Source of the DNA: Cacajao melanocephalus | Taxonomy: Eukaryota > Chordata > Mammalia > Primates > Pitheciidae | Assembly: GCA_963573385.1 (NCBI GenBank) | Contig: CAUYLG010017973.1 | Coordinates: 27,119 to 91,118, forward strand | Reading direction: 5' to 3' | DNA: 64,000 nucleotides | Part shown: piece by piece, positions 14,290 through 25,189 of the stretch | How the letters are laid out: each line of letters starts with the position of its first letter | Numbering within the stretch: position 1 is the first letter of the stretch | Made by a program: the position numbers and the translations under genes | Notes under the pieces: generated by a model | Databases searched by the model: none | Told to the model about the DNA's origin: nothing | Seen by the model: the letters and a program-made list of their open reading frames with translations, nothing else

Positions 14290-14920
14290 TGTCTTTATTT
14301 AGTATATACTGTGTACTGAGTGTATTGTTAGGATTTGTGGAGAATTCAGAAACAGAAAATATTGTCCGTATCTTCCCGGAATTTGTGTTTTGATTGAAGA
14401 GATCCCAAAAATGAAGTAATACCAACCAAACAAGATATTATATATTACATAAGTAAGAGCTATATTAGTTGGTAAAAGCTGTAAGTTCTATCAATGTTTA
14501 GAAAAGATAAGATGCAGTGTAGGTGAGACTCTTCAGGCATGGCTCTTTGGAGGATGTTGGCTTTGAGCTTTGAAGAACATGTTAAGCAGAGGGCAAAAGA
14601 AGAGTATTCCAGAAAGATAAATGGGTAAGGATAAAGCACAAGGGCAAGAAGAGGTAGAACTGACAAGAAAAAGGGACCCTGTTTTGAAAAGGTCAGAAAT
14701 AAGGTTCCTTATATAGGACAGGTCCGTATAAGGTCAGGCCTTGGACAGACAGAAGGGTTTATATTTGATTTAAAATCATGCTGTAGGATAATTAATCTGC
14801 AAGCAGTATGCAGGGGTAACTGGAAAGGAGACAGCCTTGACTCAAGGAGGCCATGGTGGAATGGGATTGGAGGGAGATCGTTTCAGTCTTGGAAGCCTTA
14901 GATTTCCAGATAACCAGGTT
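14290..14920. repeat. Ancient mammal-wide interspersed repeat, class unresolved
   Basis: Begins with a 'tttatttagtatatactgtgtactgag' type start and continues with 'gagtattccagaaagataaa', 'aaagcacaagggcaagaag' and an 'aatcatgctgtaggataatt' block. The same order of blocks recurs at 18648-19185, 28070-28440 and 34515-34800 in this window, so this is one old family. I do not assign a name. Confidence 0.5.
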
Positions 14921-15839
14921 CTGTGTCCATAGACTGTGATGCCTCAAAGAGTAGGTTTCTAGCAAAGGTAATTTAGAAAACAACTTGGTAACAGATGGGG
15001 AAGACAGCTGGGGCCAGGATAGATACTGCCAGTAGAGCAGGAGTCAGGGCCATGCACAGGGAACCTTACGGCCACTACGGAGTTGCTGTTTGAGGCTGCT
15101 GATGGTTTTGGTCAGGAGGGCTCAGGCATCAGAGAAAATGGACAGTCAGTGTTTTTCCTCTGCATGTTATTCAGAATATTTCTGATGTTGGCTTTTGAAA
15201 CGAAAACACAGGGCCCAGGATAATGTTGAAATATTCCAACATTCGATGATCAAGGCCTGGAGTGGCTGGCTGGCTGGAGGTACAGAGAATAAAGGAAGGA
15301 ATATGAGAAACATTCTGTTGCAAACACAATAGACCGAATGCTGATTATATTTCAGGGTAGAGAGAAACAGAGGACCAGAAAGCTGTAAGGAAGCCAGCAT
15401 GGTGTGTGGGAGGCTATGGTCTCTGCCTGTTGCCCCTTTCTCGGTACATCCCCGTCGCGGGATTCTCTACCATTCATGCATGAATTCTAATCTGGCCTGT
15501 TAGATGGAAGACCGGTGGAGTTAATGTAGTGGAGCCTGTGGCAGCAGGAACAAACATACAGAAAGCAGGCAGAGCAGCCACAAACATTTGTTCTCATTCT
15601 AGTCTTTGGCTTAAAGATGCGAGCTTCATTCTCTTCAAAACAATTAAGTGCCCAGGGTGTTTTATTTCTGAATCTTGGGCTTCTGGAAGGAGAGTGAGTT
15701 GAAGCCAATGCTTTTGGTCTAAATTGTTCTGCCATGAGCTCTGCCCAGTATTAACTTCCCAGTCCCAGTTCTTCTGACTCTTTTTATTTCCCTGTCTCTT
15801 GCAGAAAACTTTACCCCTGCCCCAGGTTTTTCCTCATGT
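14921..15839. other. Unassigned stretch
   Basis: A small TGGC tandem (three to four units) sits near 15262-15276. Otherwise single-copy-looking, with short frames only on the minus strand. Confidence 0.5.
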
Positions 15840-16100
15840 AGTGATTTTACAACCTTTTTTGGAACAAATAAACAAACATCTGGAATCATGTGGTACATTT
15901 AATTAAAAAGTTTGCATTTGGCCAGAAATGGTAAAATCATGAAAAATGGCCTGTCGCTGAGCTCAAGAAGGCCAAATGATGACATTGTTGGCTACAAATG
16001 GACTGAAATTGGGGGAGTTGAACACCTGCTCAGCTCCGCCTGCTGTCCTCTAGCTTCCTCCTCCAGCCATTAATATTTACGGCAGTTTCTTTATCCATTC
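15840..16100. promoter_or_regulatory. Candidate conserved non-coding element
   Basis: Non-repetitive block with forkhead-like AATAAACAAACA (15866-15877), TTAATTAA, an E-box CACCTG (16024-16029), ATTAATATTTAC, and a 9-bp inverted repeat CATTTGGCC/GGCCAAATG at 15915-15923 and 15970-15978. The mix suggests an enhancer, but this is inference from motifs alone. Confidence 0.25.
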
Positions 16101-16269
16101 TAATGAAATTTTTTGGTTGGAGCTGGTCTGGGGAGAGGGCTGTTACTTTTCCAATAACCTTGGATTTGTTGCAATGTGTGTACTTTATAAAGGGTGTGGT
16201 ATTGGGCTTTTTGGGCTTTTCATTTCCCTTGCTCAGAATTCCATATGCTTCAGGTCACCGCAGGGGCCT

Positions 16270-16560
16270 GTTTCTGTTTCTTCAATCACTCACTCAACGT
16301 GGTTTTCATGAGACCCCCTAACATGTAGAACCCTGTACCAGGGCATGTAGGAGATGCAAAAGAAGATGTGGGCTCTGCCTTCAGGAGTCCTACAGTCTAA
16401 TTGGAGACAAGGTCCTACGCATAGAAAGCAGAGGCCAAGCTAGATGGAAGAGTGCAGAGAAGGGAGGGATCTGTGAAGAAAGTAAGATTGTGAGGTGGCC
16501 TGGATGAAGGTGAGAACGGAGTTGAAAGGAACTTGGCCCTGGGTGAGTTCCAAGTGTGAA
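16270..16560. repeat. Ancient interspersed repeat remnant
   Basis: Same block order as the other ancient repeat copies in this window: a 'ttcaatcactcactcaacg' start, 'ccctgtaccagggcatg', 'gctctgccttcaggagtcc', then 'cagtctaattggagac'. Strongly diverged. Confidence 0.4.
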
Positions 16561-16924
16561 AGAGAATTTAGGGAGAGTTGTGGCATTCTTGTCTAGTTTC
16601 CGGTCATAATCTAGGTGAAAGTAGGGGGCTGATAAATTTAAAGCAAGAGTTGGATATGGTTATTCTGCATTTCTGATTAGCTTCTGCTGTGCAAGACATA
16701 GCTAGGGTGAAGGAAAATTTAAATATTGTTTGCAAATTAGGATAAAATGTTAAGATGATCTGGCTTTGTGCAAAGTGTAGTGCTCTCATATGCCTCCCAC
16801 ATGAGGATTTATACAGAAGATGACATTATTCTTAGGACTAAGTGAGTTTTTCTTGTTGCACAGAATTCAAGTGAAGTGTCCAGGGACTGAAAATACAGTA
16901 AGCACCATTTAAGTTACGTTCAAG
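16561..16924. other. Unassigned stretch
   Basis: No gene or repeat recognised between the ancient repeat and the solo LTR. Confidence 0.5.
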
Positions 16925-16929
16925 GAAAG

Positions 16930-17555
16930 TATGAACCCACAGGTATCTGAGACAACTCTCACAATAAATCTAGAAAGTTTATTTTGCCAAGATTAAGGAT
17001 GCACCCATGACCCAGTCTCAGGAGGTCCTGATGACATGTGCCCAAGGTGGTCTGGGCATGGCATGGTTTTATATGTTTTAGGAAGACATGAAACATCAAT
17101 CAAATACATTTAAGATATCCATTGGTTTGGTTCAGAAAGGCAGACAACTTGAAGTGGCAGGGGGGAGATTCCAGGTTATAGGTAGATTTAACATTTTTCT
17201 GATTAGCAATTCGTTGAAAGAGTTGCTATCAATAGAAAGGAATATCTGGGTTACCAAAGAGGTTGTGGAAACCAAGATATTATCAGGCAGTTGGAGCCTA
17301 CAGGTAGCAAACTTCAGAGAGAATGGATTGTAAGTATTTCTTATCAGACTTAAGGTCTATGTTGGTGTTAAATGCTGGTTGACTTTTCCTGAATTCCTAA
17401 AGGGAAGAGGGCATAATGGGGCATGTCCGACCCACCCCCTGCTTTCTGTCATGGCCTGAACAAGTTTTTCAGGTTAACTTTGGAGTGCCCTAGCTAACAG
17501 GAGGGAGTCTATTAAGATAGTTGAGGGAGCCTTCGAATTTTATTTTTGATTTACA
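16930..17555 (-). mobile_element. Solo LTR, antisense, with 5-bp target-site duplication
   Basis: A 626-bp element bounded by GAAAG direct repeats (16925-16929 and 17556-17560). Read on the minus strand it starts with TGTAAATC, as LTRs start with TG; the other end is near ...TTCATA, so the terminal CA is degraded. The + strand phrase 'aagtttattttgccaag' is the reverse of an AATAAA-containing 3-prime portion. No internal viral genes accompany it, so it is a solo LTR left by recombination. A 5-bp duplication suits ERVL/MaLR-type elements, but the family name is not certain. Confidence 0.6.
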
Positions 17556-17560
17556 GAAAG

Positions 17561-17919
17561 ATGAGTATTTTTTTTTTTAACTCAGATGTGGATTGGCAAG
17601 GGAGATGGAGAAATCACCATTCCCCAAGGCCTTTTACTGAAGGACATGCTCATCTATCTTTGAGGTAGCCTGAAGAAAGTGAAATTAAACAATTTTCAAA
17701 TCCTGACTGGATGTGATCCTGGGTTTTCTATGTCAATGCTGGTTCAGCTTTTTCATAAAATGAAATCAGGGTTTCACCTTGACCCCTCTGGACTTGTGCA
17801 AGCACAGGGAGATATAAGATCATGCTGGATGGAGCACAGTTTTGGTGTTGCCAGAGGAGTTCTTAGTCCTCAGCTCTTTATTATTCTTGTGCATCTGTTT
17901 CCTTAAATACTCTCTGCAG
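17561..17919. other. Unassigned stretch
   Basis: A T-rich run is near 17570. A 75-codon frame at 17679-17906 has no recognised domain. Confidence 0.5.
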
Positions 17920-18110
17920 AAGCATTAGCATGAAAATAAAAGAGTACAGCAACTTGGAATTTTCCATTTGTAGCTTCCTTAGACTGTGGGGTCAAAGTTC
18001 TGTCCTCAGGGATGCTAATGCAAACTCTGTGTGCTGTTCCAGGGCAAATGTTTCTCAACTAAATGACAAGAGGGGGTGGGGAGCCAGGGAAATAATGCAA
18101 TGCTAATTCC
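17920..18110. promoter_or_regulatory. Cluster of octamer-like (POU) motifs
   Basis: Three perfect ATGCTAAT/ATTAGCAT sites in 184 bp: 17924-17931 (reverse), 18012-18019 (forward, extended to ATGCTAATGCAAA) and 18100-18107 (forward). These resemble POU-factor octamer variants. The surrounding sequence is not a recognised repeat. Function is inferred only. Confidence 0.35.
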
Positions 18111-18647
18111 CAAACACAGACTGTCCAGAGGTCCCAATTTAAATTGCTGCTCCCCCAACTCCATTCCCACCCTCCCCCAAAGGAAAAAAAATATCCTGTG
18201 TTGTTAGGACAGACATCTGTGTGAGAGCAATAAAACAGTCTTCTCCCTTGTGGATTAGCTCTTTATTCCTTTATTTATCTTGCTATACCTCATCAGTTTA
18301 TCCTAAATCAAGGAGAGTCAAAGAGGATAAGATGCAGTCCCTTTTTTGTTTTTGATTAAGGAAACCCATACGACCATTCTCCTCCACAAATTTCTTTTCT
18401 CAAGAGAGAGCTTTTCTTGTTATGTCTAATTTCTCTTCTTTTTTTTTTTTTTTTGATCTGCCTCCTTGGAATCCCTTTGGAACTTTTATTTCATATAATG
18501 TTCAAATCATGATGAAACTTCTCCAGAGACAGGTTAGATAGGGCAGTGAATGTTGGCATGTCTGCATGATTCTGAAGCACAAAGGGAGCTATGATAGCAG
18601 ACCAAACATATTTCACAGCCTCCTTTTCTTCTTCCATACTTCTAGAA
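18111..18647. other. Unassigned stretch with T16 run
   Basis: Holds a T16 homopolymer at 18439-18454 without an Alu or L1 body attached, plus C-rich sequence near 18150-18180. No gene recognised. Confidence 0.5.
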
Positions 18648-19185
18648 ATTTATTAATTCATTCAAGAGATATCTACGGAGCATGTTCTATGTGTCAAGCC
18701 CTGTTCAAAGCATTAGAGATAGAGCTGTGCATAAAGTAGGCAAATATTTCTGCCTTCAAAGAGCTTATGTTCTAGTCAGAGAGAGGATCTACAACTAGAA
18801 TAGAAGGAGAGAGGATCTGTAAGTAAGATAAAAATAAAAGCACCACATAGTATATCAGTATTAAGATGAAAACAAAAGCAGGCCAAGGGCATGAGGAAGT
18901 GTGTGTTGGTAATTTGAGATCTGCTAGCCAGAGAAGTCACCACTGAGATGATGCTGGAGTACAGACCTGGGGAGGGGAGGCATGGAGCCCTGACAATGTC
19001 TGAGAGAAAAGTGGTCCAGGCTGAGGAAGGAGCAGATGCAAGGTCCTGAGGTGAGAGTGTGCTCCTGGCATACATGAAGTACAACCAAGAGGCCAGTGTG
19101 GTTGGGGTGATTAATTTAGGGGGAGAGTGGTAGATGAAGCCAGAACATACCAGGGGCTAGAACTTGTAGCCCATTGTTAAATGTT
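18648..19185. repeat. Ancient mammal-wide interspersed repeat, best copy
   Basis: The clearest copy of this family here: 'ttaattcattcaagagatat', 'gtgtcaagccctgttcaaag', 'gagcttatgttctagtcaga', 'gcagatgcaaggtcctgagg', then 'aagaggccagtgtggttgg' and 'gggggagagtggtagatga'. It carries no long open frame. Class (LINE or LTR) not resolved by eye. Confidence 0.6.
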
Positions 19186-19585
19186 AAACTCAGGAACATT
19201 AAAATTGTGAAGAATTTATTTGAGCAGATGGTGATTCATGAATCGGGCGGCACTAGACGGCACATGGTTCAGGGCTCCGCCAAGGGGTTGTGAGGGGATA
19301 TTTTTTATAAGGTGTTTGTGGAAGCCAAGACAAAGAAATTGTTTGATTGGTTAAAGTGAAAAGTCCCAGTGAGAGGTTAATTGGTGGTTTCTTGTTGGTT
19401 AAGCTTAAGTTTCATTTTACTGCTTACATTGACTTGGGTTTTGGTTTGCTTATGTAGGAATCCAAAGTGCTGGAACCATCTCAGCCTAATGGCTTCCTGA
19501 TAGATTATTTTAACACCGTTTACTGTGACTAAGACAGGAAGCTATTTCAAGGCAGAAGAAATAATAGAAATGCTATTACCCTTCT
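19186..19585 (-). mobile_element. Probable LTR fragment, antisense
   Basis: Contains 'gaagaatttatttgagcag', 'gattcatgaatcgggcggca', 'ttgtttgattggttaaagtg' and 'catctcagcctaatggcttc' in the order of an antisense ERV LTR. No internal genes and no clear target-site duplication. Confidence 0.45.
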
Positions 19586-19751
19586 CCTTATAGAAAGAAA
19601 AAAACAACTCTCAAATGAAAAACTAACTGGAAAAGAAGGAGTACTGTTTTTGATCAGAAACTATAGATTTTCTGTAAGATAGATAAAGGATAGGATTGAA
19701 GAGGTTAATCACAGCACAAAATAAATTGAACAGAGTTTCAAAATGTAGGAC

Positions 19752-19918
19752 CAAGACCCAGCAAGATGGCATGTACCTATAGGCTCAGATATGCCTGAGG
19801 TAGGACTGCTTGATTCCAGGAGTTTGAGACTGCAGTGTGGAGTGACTGAGCCTGTGATAGCTGTTGTATTCCAGCCTGGGCAGCATAGTGAGACACAGTC
19901 TTATAAATAAATAATAAA
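19752..19918 (+). mobile_element. Alu-like monomer (FRAM/FLAM type)
   Basis: About 165 bp with a degraded head, 'ccaggagtttgagactgcag', 'attccagcctgggcagcata' and a TAAATAAATAATAAATG tail. Only one 7SL-derived arm is present, so it is a free monomer or a deleted Alu. Confidence 0.65.
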
Positions 19919-20124
19919 TGAATGGATGTAGAATAAACTTCAGGAGTTCTCTAAGCACAGAGAAAGCTACTGGGGGCCTCGTAACAGGCAATAATTTAGG
20001 CTTCCTCAGTGGGTACAAACACACAGATCATGTTGTCTGTATACTTCTCTCCATCCTTAGTTTAGGCATCAAGCAACAAGGCTATCTCTGAGCCAGAACA
20101 GTAAGTATGAGTGAGTAGATCAGA

Positions 20125-21743
20125 AAAACAAGATGACAAGAATTGGTACAAATGTAAAAGTCAAATGAGAATGGACTAAATTAAAAGACAGAGCACTCCC
20201 AGATTTGGTTAAAAGAGGATATGTAAAATAAAATACTTTTGCAAGAGTTTCATCTAATAAAATGACATAGAAAGCTTGAAAAGACGGGAATTAAAGGACA
20301 GAAACACTGGATACCTGCTAACACAAAATCCAGGAAGAACAATGCTAATATTAGACAAAATAAAACGCAAGATGATTACTGAAATGACGAAGAGGGTTAT
20401 TTTGCATAACTAAGAAGATATCTTGGGAATCTAAAACAATCATGAATCTTAATGCATCCAACGACATGGCTTTGAAGTTAATAAAGCAGAAACTTCTCAA
20501 AATACCATAAAAAAAACTAAGAAAGTCACCATCATGAAGACTTTAGCACCTCTCCTATAGAAAATGACAGCTAAATGAATGGAAGTGTTTACCATACTTT
20601 CATTTTGTTATGTAGAAAATAGGATGATACTCTTTAAAAACCTGTATGAAACAGTCACAAGTTGGCTTATATACACTAATTGTCTCATAAGGAAAAGTGT
20701 AACATGCTTTGTTCAAATTAACTGATCATAACTAAGTTAAATTAGAAATTAGATTCAAAAAGGAAGGCTTCCTTTCCCCTTCTTTCCAAAAAAAAAAAAA
20801 AAAAAGTAAAAGAGGGAAGAAAAAGTACTGTAGACTATAGAATTAGAAATAAATGAAGTTTTGGGTTTATGAGGAAATAATATACAGTATTCTTTAAAAG
20901 TAAATGGAAGTGATAACACTGTAGTATATTAAAAGCTGTGGGATATAGCCAAAAGTCTAATTAAAGGATTTTTCCTTCTTAGAAACATAAACTATAAAAC
21001 AAGGACTAGAAGATAAATTAAATGAACTTTGTTTTCATATATCCTAATGAAAAAACCAAGCAAATCTAATGACATATGAAAGGACTTAATAAAATAGAAA
21101 CAATGTACAATGTACTTTATCAATGATACCAACAGATGTTTAAGAAAAAGGTGAACCTAGCAGATCAAAGTAAGAAAAAATGGAGGTGACATTTTAGCAT
21201 TAGAAATAAGGAGACATAAAGTCCCCGCAACACTTTTGAGCTTCATATTGATAAATTTGAAAATCTAAGTAAAACAAGCAATTTTTAGGCAATTATAGTT
21301 ACCAGTGCTGTCTCAAGAAGAAATGTAATTCTAAATAGAGAAAAAATAAGATGATAAAAGAAACTTAAAAAAATAGCCATATATCCCTGAAAGAGAAGTA
21401 GCATCTCATCTTTTATAGTTTATTCCAGAAAATACAAAATATGGAAAACTACTGTTTTTCTCTTACTAGAAATCTATAACTGACAGAAGCAAGGTGAGAA
21501 AACATGAGAATGACACTCTAGGTCAGTCTCTTTTTCAAATGTGAACAAAGGAATCCTCCAGGAGAAATTAACAGTAAGACTTAGTAATGCATTTAAAAAA
21601 TAGTACTTCATGACCAAGTAGGGTTTATCTCAATACTGAAAGGGTAATTTACTTGTAGAATTTATCAGTAAATGTGTCATACTGGCATATTAAAAAGAAA
21701 ACGGGATTATATGTGAGGATGATGTTACTAGATATAAAATAGA
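20125..21743 (+). mobile_element. L1M LINE, sense, ORF2 endonuclease and RT part
   Basis: Shows L1 ORF2 landmarks in sense order: 'atgctaatattagacaaaat' (endonuclease region) near 20342, 'gaaatgacagctaaatgaa' near 20560, and 'catgaccaagtagggtttat' near 21610 from the reverse transcriptase segment. All frames are broken. It continues beyond the Alu at 21744. Confidence 0.7.
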
Positions 21744-22031
21744 GACCAGGCACGGTGGCTCACACCTGTAACCCTAACACTTTGGAAGGCCAAGGGGGCT
21801 GGATTGCTTGAGCTCATGAGTTCGAGATTAGCCTGGGCAATATGGCAAAATTTTGGCTCTACTAAAAACACAAAAATTAGCTGGGCATGGTGATGCATGC
21901 CTGTAGTCCCAGCTATTGGAAGGCTGAGGCTGGAGGGTCTCTTGAGCCCAGGAGGCGGAGGTTGCAGTGAGCTGAGCTTGTGGCACTGCACTCCAGCCTG
22001 GGTGACAGTGAGAAAAAAAAAAAGAGAGAGG
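21744..22031 (+). mobile_element. Alu SINE inserted in L1M ORF2
   Basis: Dimeric Alu with head 'gaccaggcacggtggctcac' and an A11 tail followed by AGAGAGAG. 'ggtctcttgagcccaggagg' in the right arm suggests an older (J/S-type) copy. L1 ORF2 sequence is continuous across the insertion. Confidence 0.93.
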
Positions 22032-22270
22032 AAGAAACCTATGAAATTTAACAACTATTTATGCTAAAATCTCTCAGTAAACATGGAATAGATAGGAGCT
22101 TCCCTAACTTGATAAAGTTTATCTACCAGAAACCCACAGCAACCTACATATGAAAGAGAGATTTAAAAAATTTCCATCAGAGTCTCCCAACAAGCAGAGG
22201 AGGACTATTCTACATTCCCTTGGAGCTCCTAGCCAAAGCAATGAGATGTACAGCACCACCACCAGGCGCA
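22032..22270 (+). mobile_element. L1M ORF2, continuation after Alu
   Basis: Resumes with L1 reverse transcriptase sequence ('gctaaaatctctcagtaaac', 'gaaacccacagcaacctaca', 'gctcctagccaaagcaatga') and stops before the catalytic FADD codons would be reached. Confidence 0.7.
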
Positions 22271-22324
22271 ATAAAGGTTGGGGTAAATTCAGCATTATTT
22301 GTGGTCAATATTATGACTTAGACC

Positions 22325-22440
22325 AGACAGCAAACTTATTCTGTTAAGGAGCATATAGTAAGTATTTTAGGCGTTGTAGGCCAGAAGACATCTGTCCCAG
22401 TTACTCAGTTTTGCTCTAATAACATGACAGAACTAAGATC
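22325..22440 (+). mobile_element. Half copy of a hAT-Charlie (MER58-like) element
   Basis: 'cagcaaacttattctgttaa', 'atagtaagtattttaggcg' and 'gttactcagttttgctctaa' match the 5-prime half of the full element at 28515-28738. The 3-prime half and its terminal repeat are absent. Confidence 0.6.
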
Positions 22441-22998
22441 TATTATATCTATAGTAAAATATGTAAATATGCTTAATTCATGTGTTTTAAAGATTTTCAG
22501 AGTGAAGTATAAGGCAAAACCCAATGCTCTGTGTTGTGTAAGAGAAACAGAAACAAACTGACTCAGGAAAGTTAAAAAGACGGACAAATGTGAATAAAAG
22601 AAAGCAGGGGTTGTAGTCCTTACAGTATTTTACGAGATAGAATTCAAGCAGAACAGTAAATGAGACAAAGAAGGATGCCTTGTAATACTGAAGGGTGAAA
22701 TTCATATTAGAAATAACTGTTATGAATGGCTGTGTAGCAAAATAAAGTGCCAGTATTCATGATGGAGAAATCATAGGCTATGAAAGGAGAAAGAGAAAAA
22801 TATATTAGTCTTATGGGATTCTTCTTTACCTGTCTCATTTACTGACAGATCAAGTGGGAAAAAATACGGATATAAAAGAGGTAAATAGCAACATTATTAA
22901 GGTAGATATGATTAAAACATATCAAACTCTGTACCCCAACAATACAGGATATGCTTCTTTTCAAGTCAACATAAACACACATTGTTATTCCAGTTAGT
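22441..22998 (+). mobile_element. Second L1M LINE, ORF2 endonuclease part
   Basis: Phrases such as 'ggcaaaacccaatgctctgt', 'gggttgtagtccttacagta' and 'aactctgtaccccaacaata' are ORF2 endonuclease-region sequence in sense. It repeats the endonuclease portion already seen at 20340, so this is a separate L1 from the one upstream. Frames are broken. Confidence 0.7.
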
Positions 22999-23530
22999 AC
23001 TGGAATTTAATGTTATGAAAGAATGACTTGTTATGTTCAGATTCTGTGGGTCAGGAATTTCAAGAAAGGGTAGTAGGAATGGCTTATCTCTATAATGCCT
23101 GGGGCCTCGGTAGAAGACTTAAAGTCTGGGAGCTAGAATTATCAGCAGATTCATATGCTTATGTTTGGTGGTTGATGCTGGTTGTTGGCTAAGTGCCCCC
23201 TCTTTCTTTCCATGTGGGCCTCTCTGTGTGATTTCCTTTTGTTGGCTCATTTGGGCTTTTTCATAGCCTAGTAGCAGAGTTCTAAGGGTGAGAGTCCCAA
23301 GGGAGAGGAAGACCCAGGCAGAAATTATATAACCTTTGATGACCTCAGCAGTCATGCAGCATTAGTTTGGCCATGTTCTGTTCATTATGGTAGTCACAAA
23401 AGTCCTGCTGCCCGGGTTCAAGGGAAGGGCAAATAGACTCTGGCTCTTCATGGGGAGTGGCAAGATTCTGGAAGAGCATGTGGGACCGAAGTATTGCCCT
23501 GACTGATTTTGGCAAATACAGTCTTCCCTA
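22999..23530. mobile_element. Unidentified insertion within L1M
   Basis: About 530 bp that separates two adjoining pieces of L1 ORF2. It contains 'ttctgtgggtcaggaatttc', 'gaatggcttatctctataat', 'tgggagctagaattatcag' and 'gaagagcatgtgggaccg'. I recognise this as a dispersed repeat but do not name the family; an LTR or DNA transposon is possible. Confidence 0.5.
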
Positions 23531-24385
23531 ATAATATACTGGATCACAAACAAAATTTCAGTAAGTTTCAGTAGATAGAGGTGTAGTACGATAACATTCA
23601 GATCATAATGTAGTAAAACCAGAAGTAACAAAATTAGATTGCAAAAAGCCCTTCCACCCAGAAATTTTCTAGTACTCTTGAATCTCAAGTCAGAGATAAT
23701 ATATATGGCTAAGAATTCCTGGGGGATTAAAACAAAAGCAAGTTAACATATGAGCCTAAACTGTAGAACCACTAGAGAAGTATATTAATGAAACCAATAC
23801 CTATCAGAATGTATAGACAGATTTAAGGTATTTATTAGAGGAAAAGAGCTTGAAGTATATATATTAACTTGAAAAAATAAGCAAAAAATGTAAAGGATAT
23901 ATTAAGCATCTGACTCAAAAACAGTATCAGTCTCATAAAGTAAAGTGGAAGGGAGGAATTTTTAAAGTTAAAAATAAATATTAATAAGCTAGAATACAAA
24001 AGTAATAAATAGCCCAAAGCTAACTTTTTTTGAAAAGCTAAATTATTAACTATCCCAATCAAGGAAAATTAAAGAAAATGCAAATATACATAAAAAAATA
24101 AAAAGATGGAAAAACAAGAGGAAACTAAATCCTAAGAACAAACTGTGTCCAATTCTGTGCAGATATCTGAAAATCTAGATCAAGTAGATAATTTTCTAGG
24201 AAAATATAATTTCCCAAAGCTGACCCCAGAAGAGATAGGAGATTGAAACAGTTTGATTTCCACAGGCAAAATAAAGTTCATAAAGACCTATCGCTTCTCC
24301 CACAAAAGCGCCAAGTCCAGGTGGTTTGACGTGGAAATTTTGTGAAACATTAGAAGAGTGGATACTTCAGTAATATTCTGTTAAA
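23531..24385 (+). mobile_element. L1M ORF2, continuation
   Basis: Continues with 'atactggatcacaaacaaaa', 'aaaagcccttccacccagaa', 'ggctaagaattcctggggg' and, near 24310, 'gccaagtccaggtggttt', all in L1 ORF2 order leading into the RT domain. No intact frame. Confidence 0.7.
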
Positions 24386-24590
24386 TGTTTATCAACTGTG
24401 TCTGGGGGCTGGGGCAGGGAGTAATAAAAGCCCTGATCTGTAGTGTTTTCTGATTTCTTAGCATAAATATTTCTGTCAGAACTTGTTTCAAGCTACCTAT
24501 GTGATATCACTCAAAGTGAAGATGAGAAGCGATATACGAATAGACTCTTGTGAGTCAGTACAGGCTGGCTCTTGCATACCATGGAGCTGA
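24386..24590. other. Unidentified insertion or rearranged segment in L1M
   Basis: Roughly 200 bp without L1 similarity between ORF2 pieces; L1 sequence resumes at 'ctgctctttaaactgttgcag'. No family recognised. Confidence 0.4.
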
Positions 24591-25020
24591 TCCCACTGCT
24601 CTTTAAACTGTTGCAGAGTATGGAAGAACTCTTACAGAGTAAAGAAATATTAAAAAAAAAAATCATAAAAGTACTAAAAGCATAAAAGAACTCATAATTC
24701 AGAAACCCAGTTATAAAAAGCAAAAATGGACAAATTTGAGGTTATTAGGAATAGTCTTGATTTTATTCAAAAAAAACAAAACCTTTTACACAGGAACATA
24801 AAGCCTTTTAAGGAAAGTCAAAAACTGAACATTGAACTTAAAAAAAAATCTGGGAATTGTATTACAGACAATGATAAATTTATATTTATAAATAGGGAAT
24901 AAAACAAGGTGTAGAATAGTATGTAATAACATACTGCTACTTATGCATAAAAGGTAGAGTGATAAAAATCTATATTTATGAAAAAACTCTGAAAGATGCA
25001 TGATAATAGTGATAATTTAT
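24591..25020 (+). mobile_element. L1M ORF2/3-prime portion
   Basis: A short ORF2 piece ('tttaaactgttgcagagtat') and then 3-prime-end type sequence ('gaatagtatgtaataacata', 'gataatagtgataatttatg'). Much of the ORF2 C-terminal half is missing. Confidence 0.55.
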
Positions 25021-25189
25021 GGATGGGGAGAACTAGGCATGGAAAAAGAAAATGTGAGAAAAAGACTTTACTGTACACCTGCTTTTACTTTAAAGCTTTG
25101 GACCATGTTCAAGAATAAACAAATTGAATTTTCAAAGACCAAAATAAAATTCATATGGCCAATATCATAACAATTACACATAACCAAAG

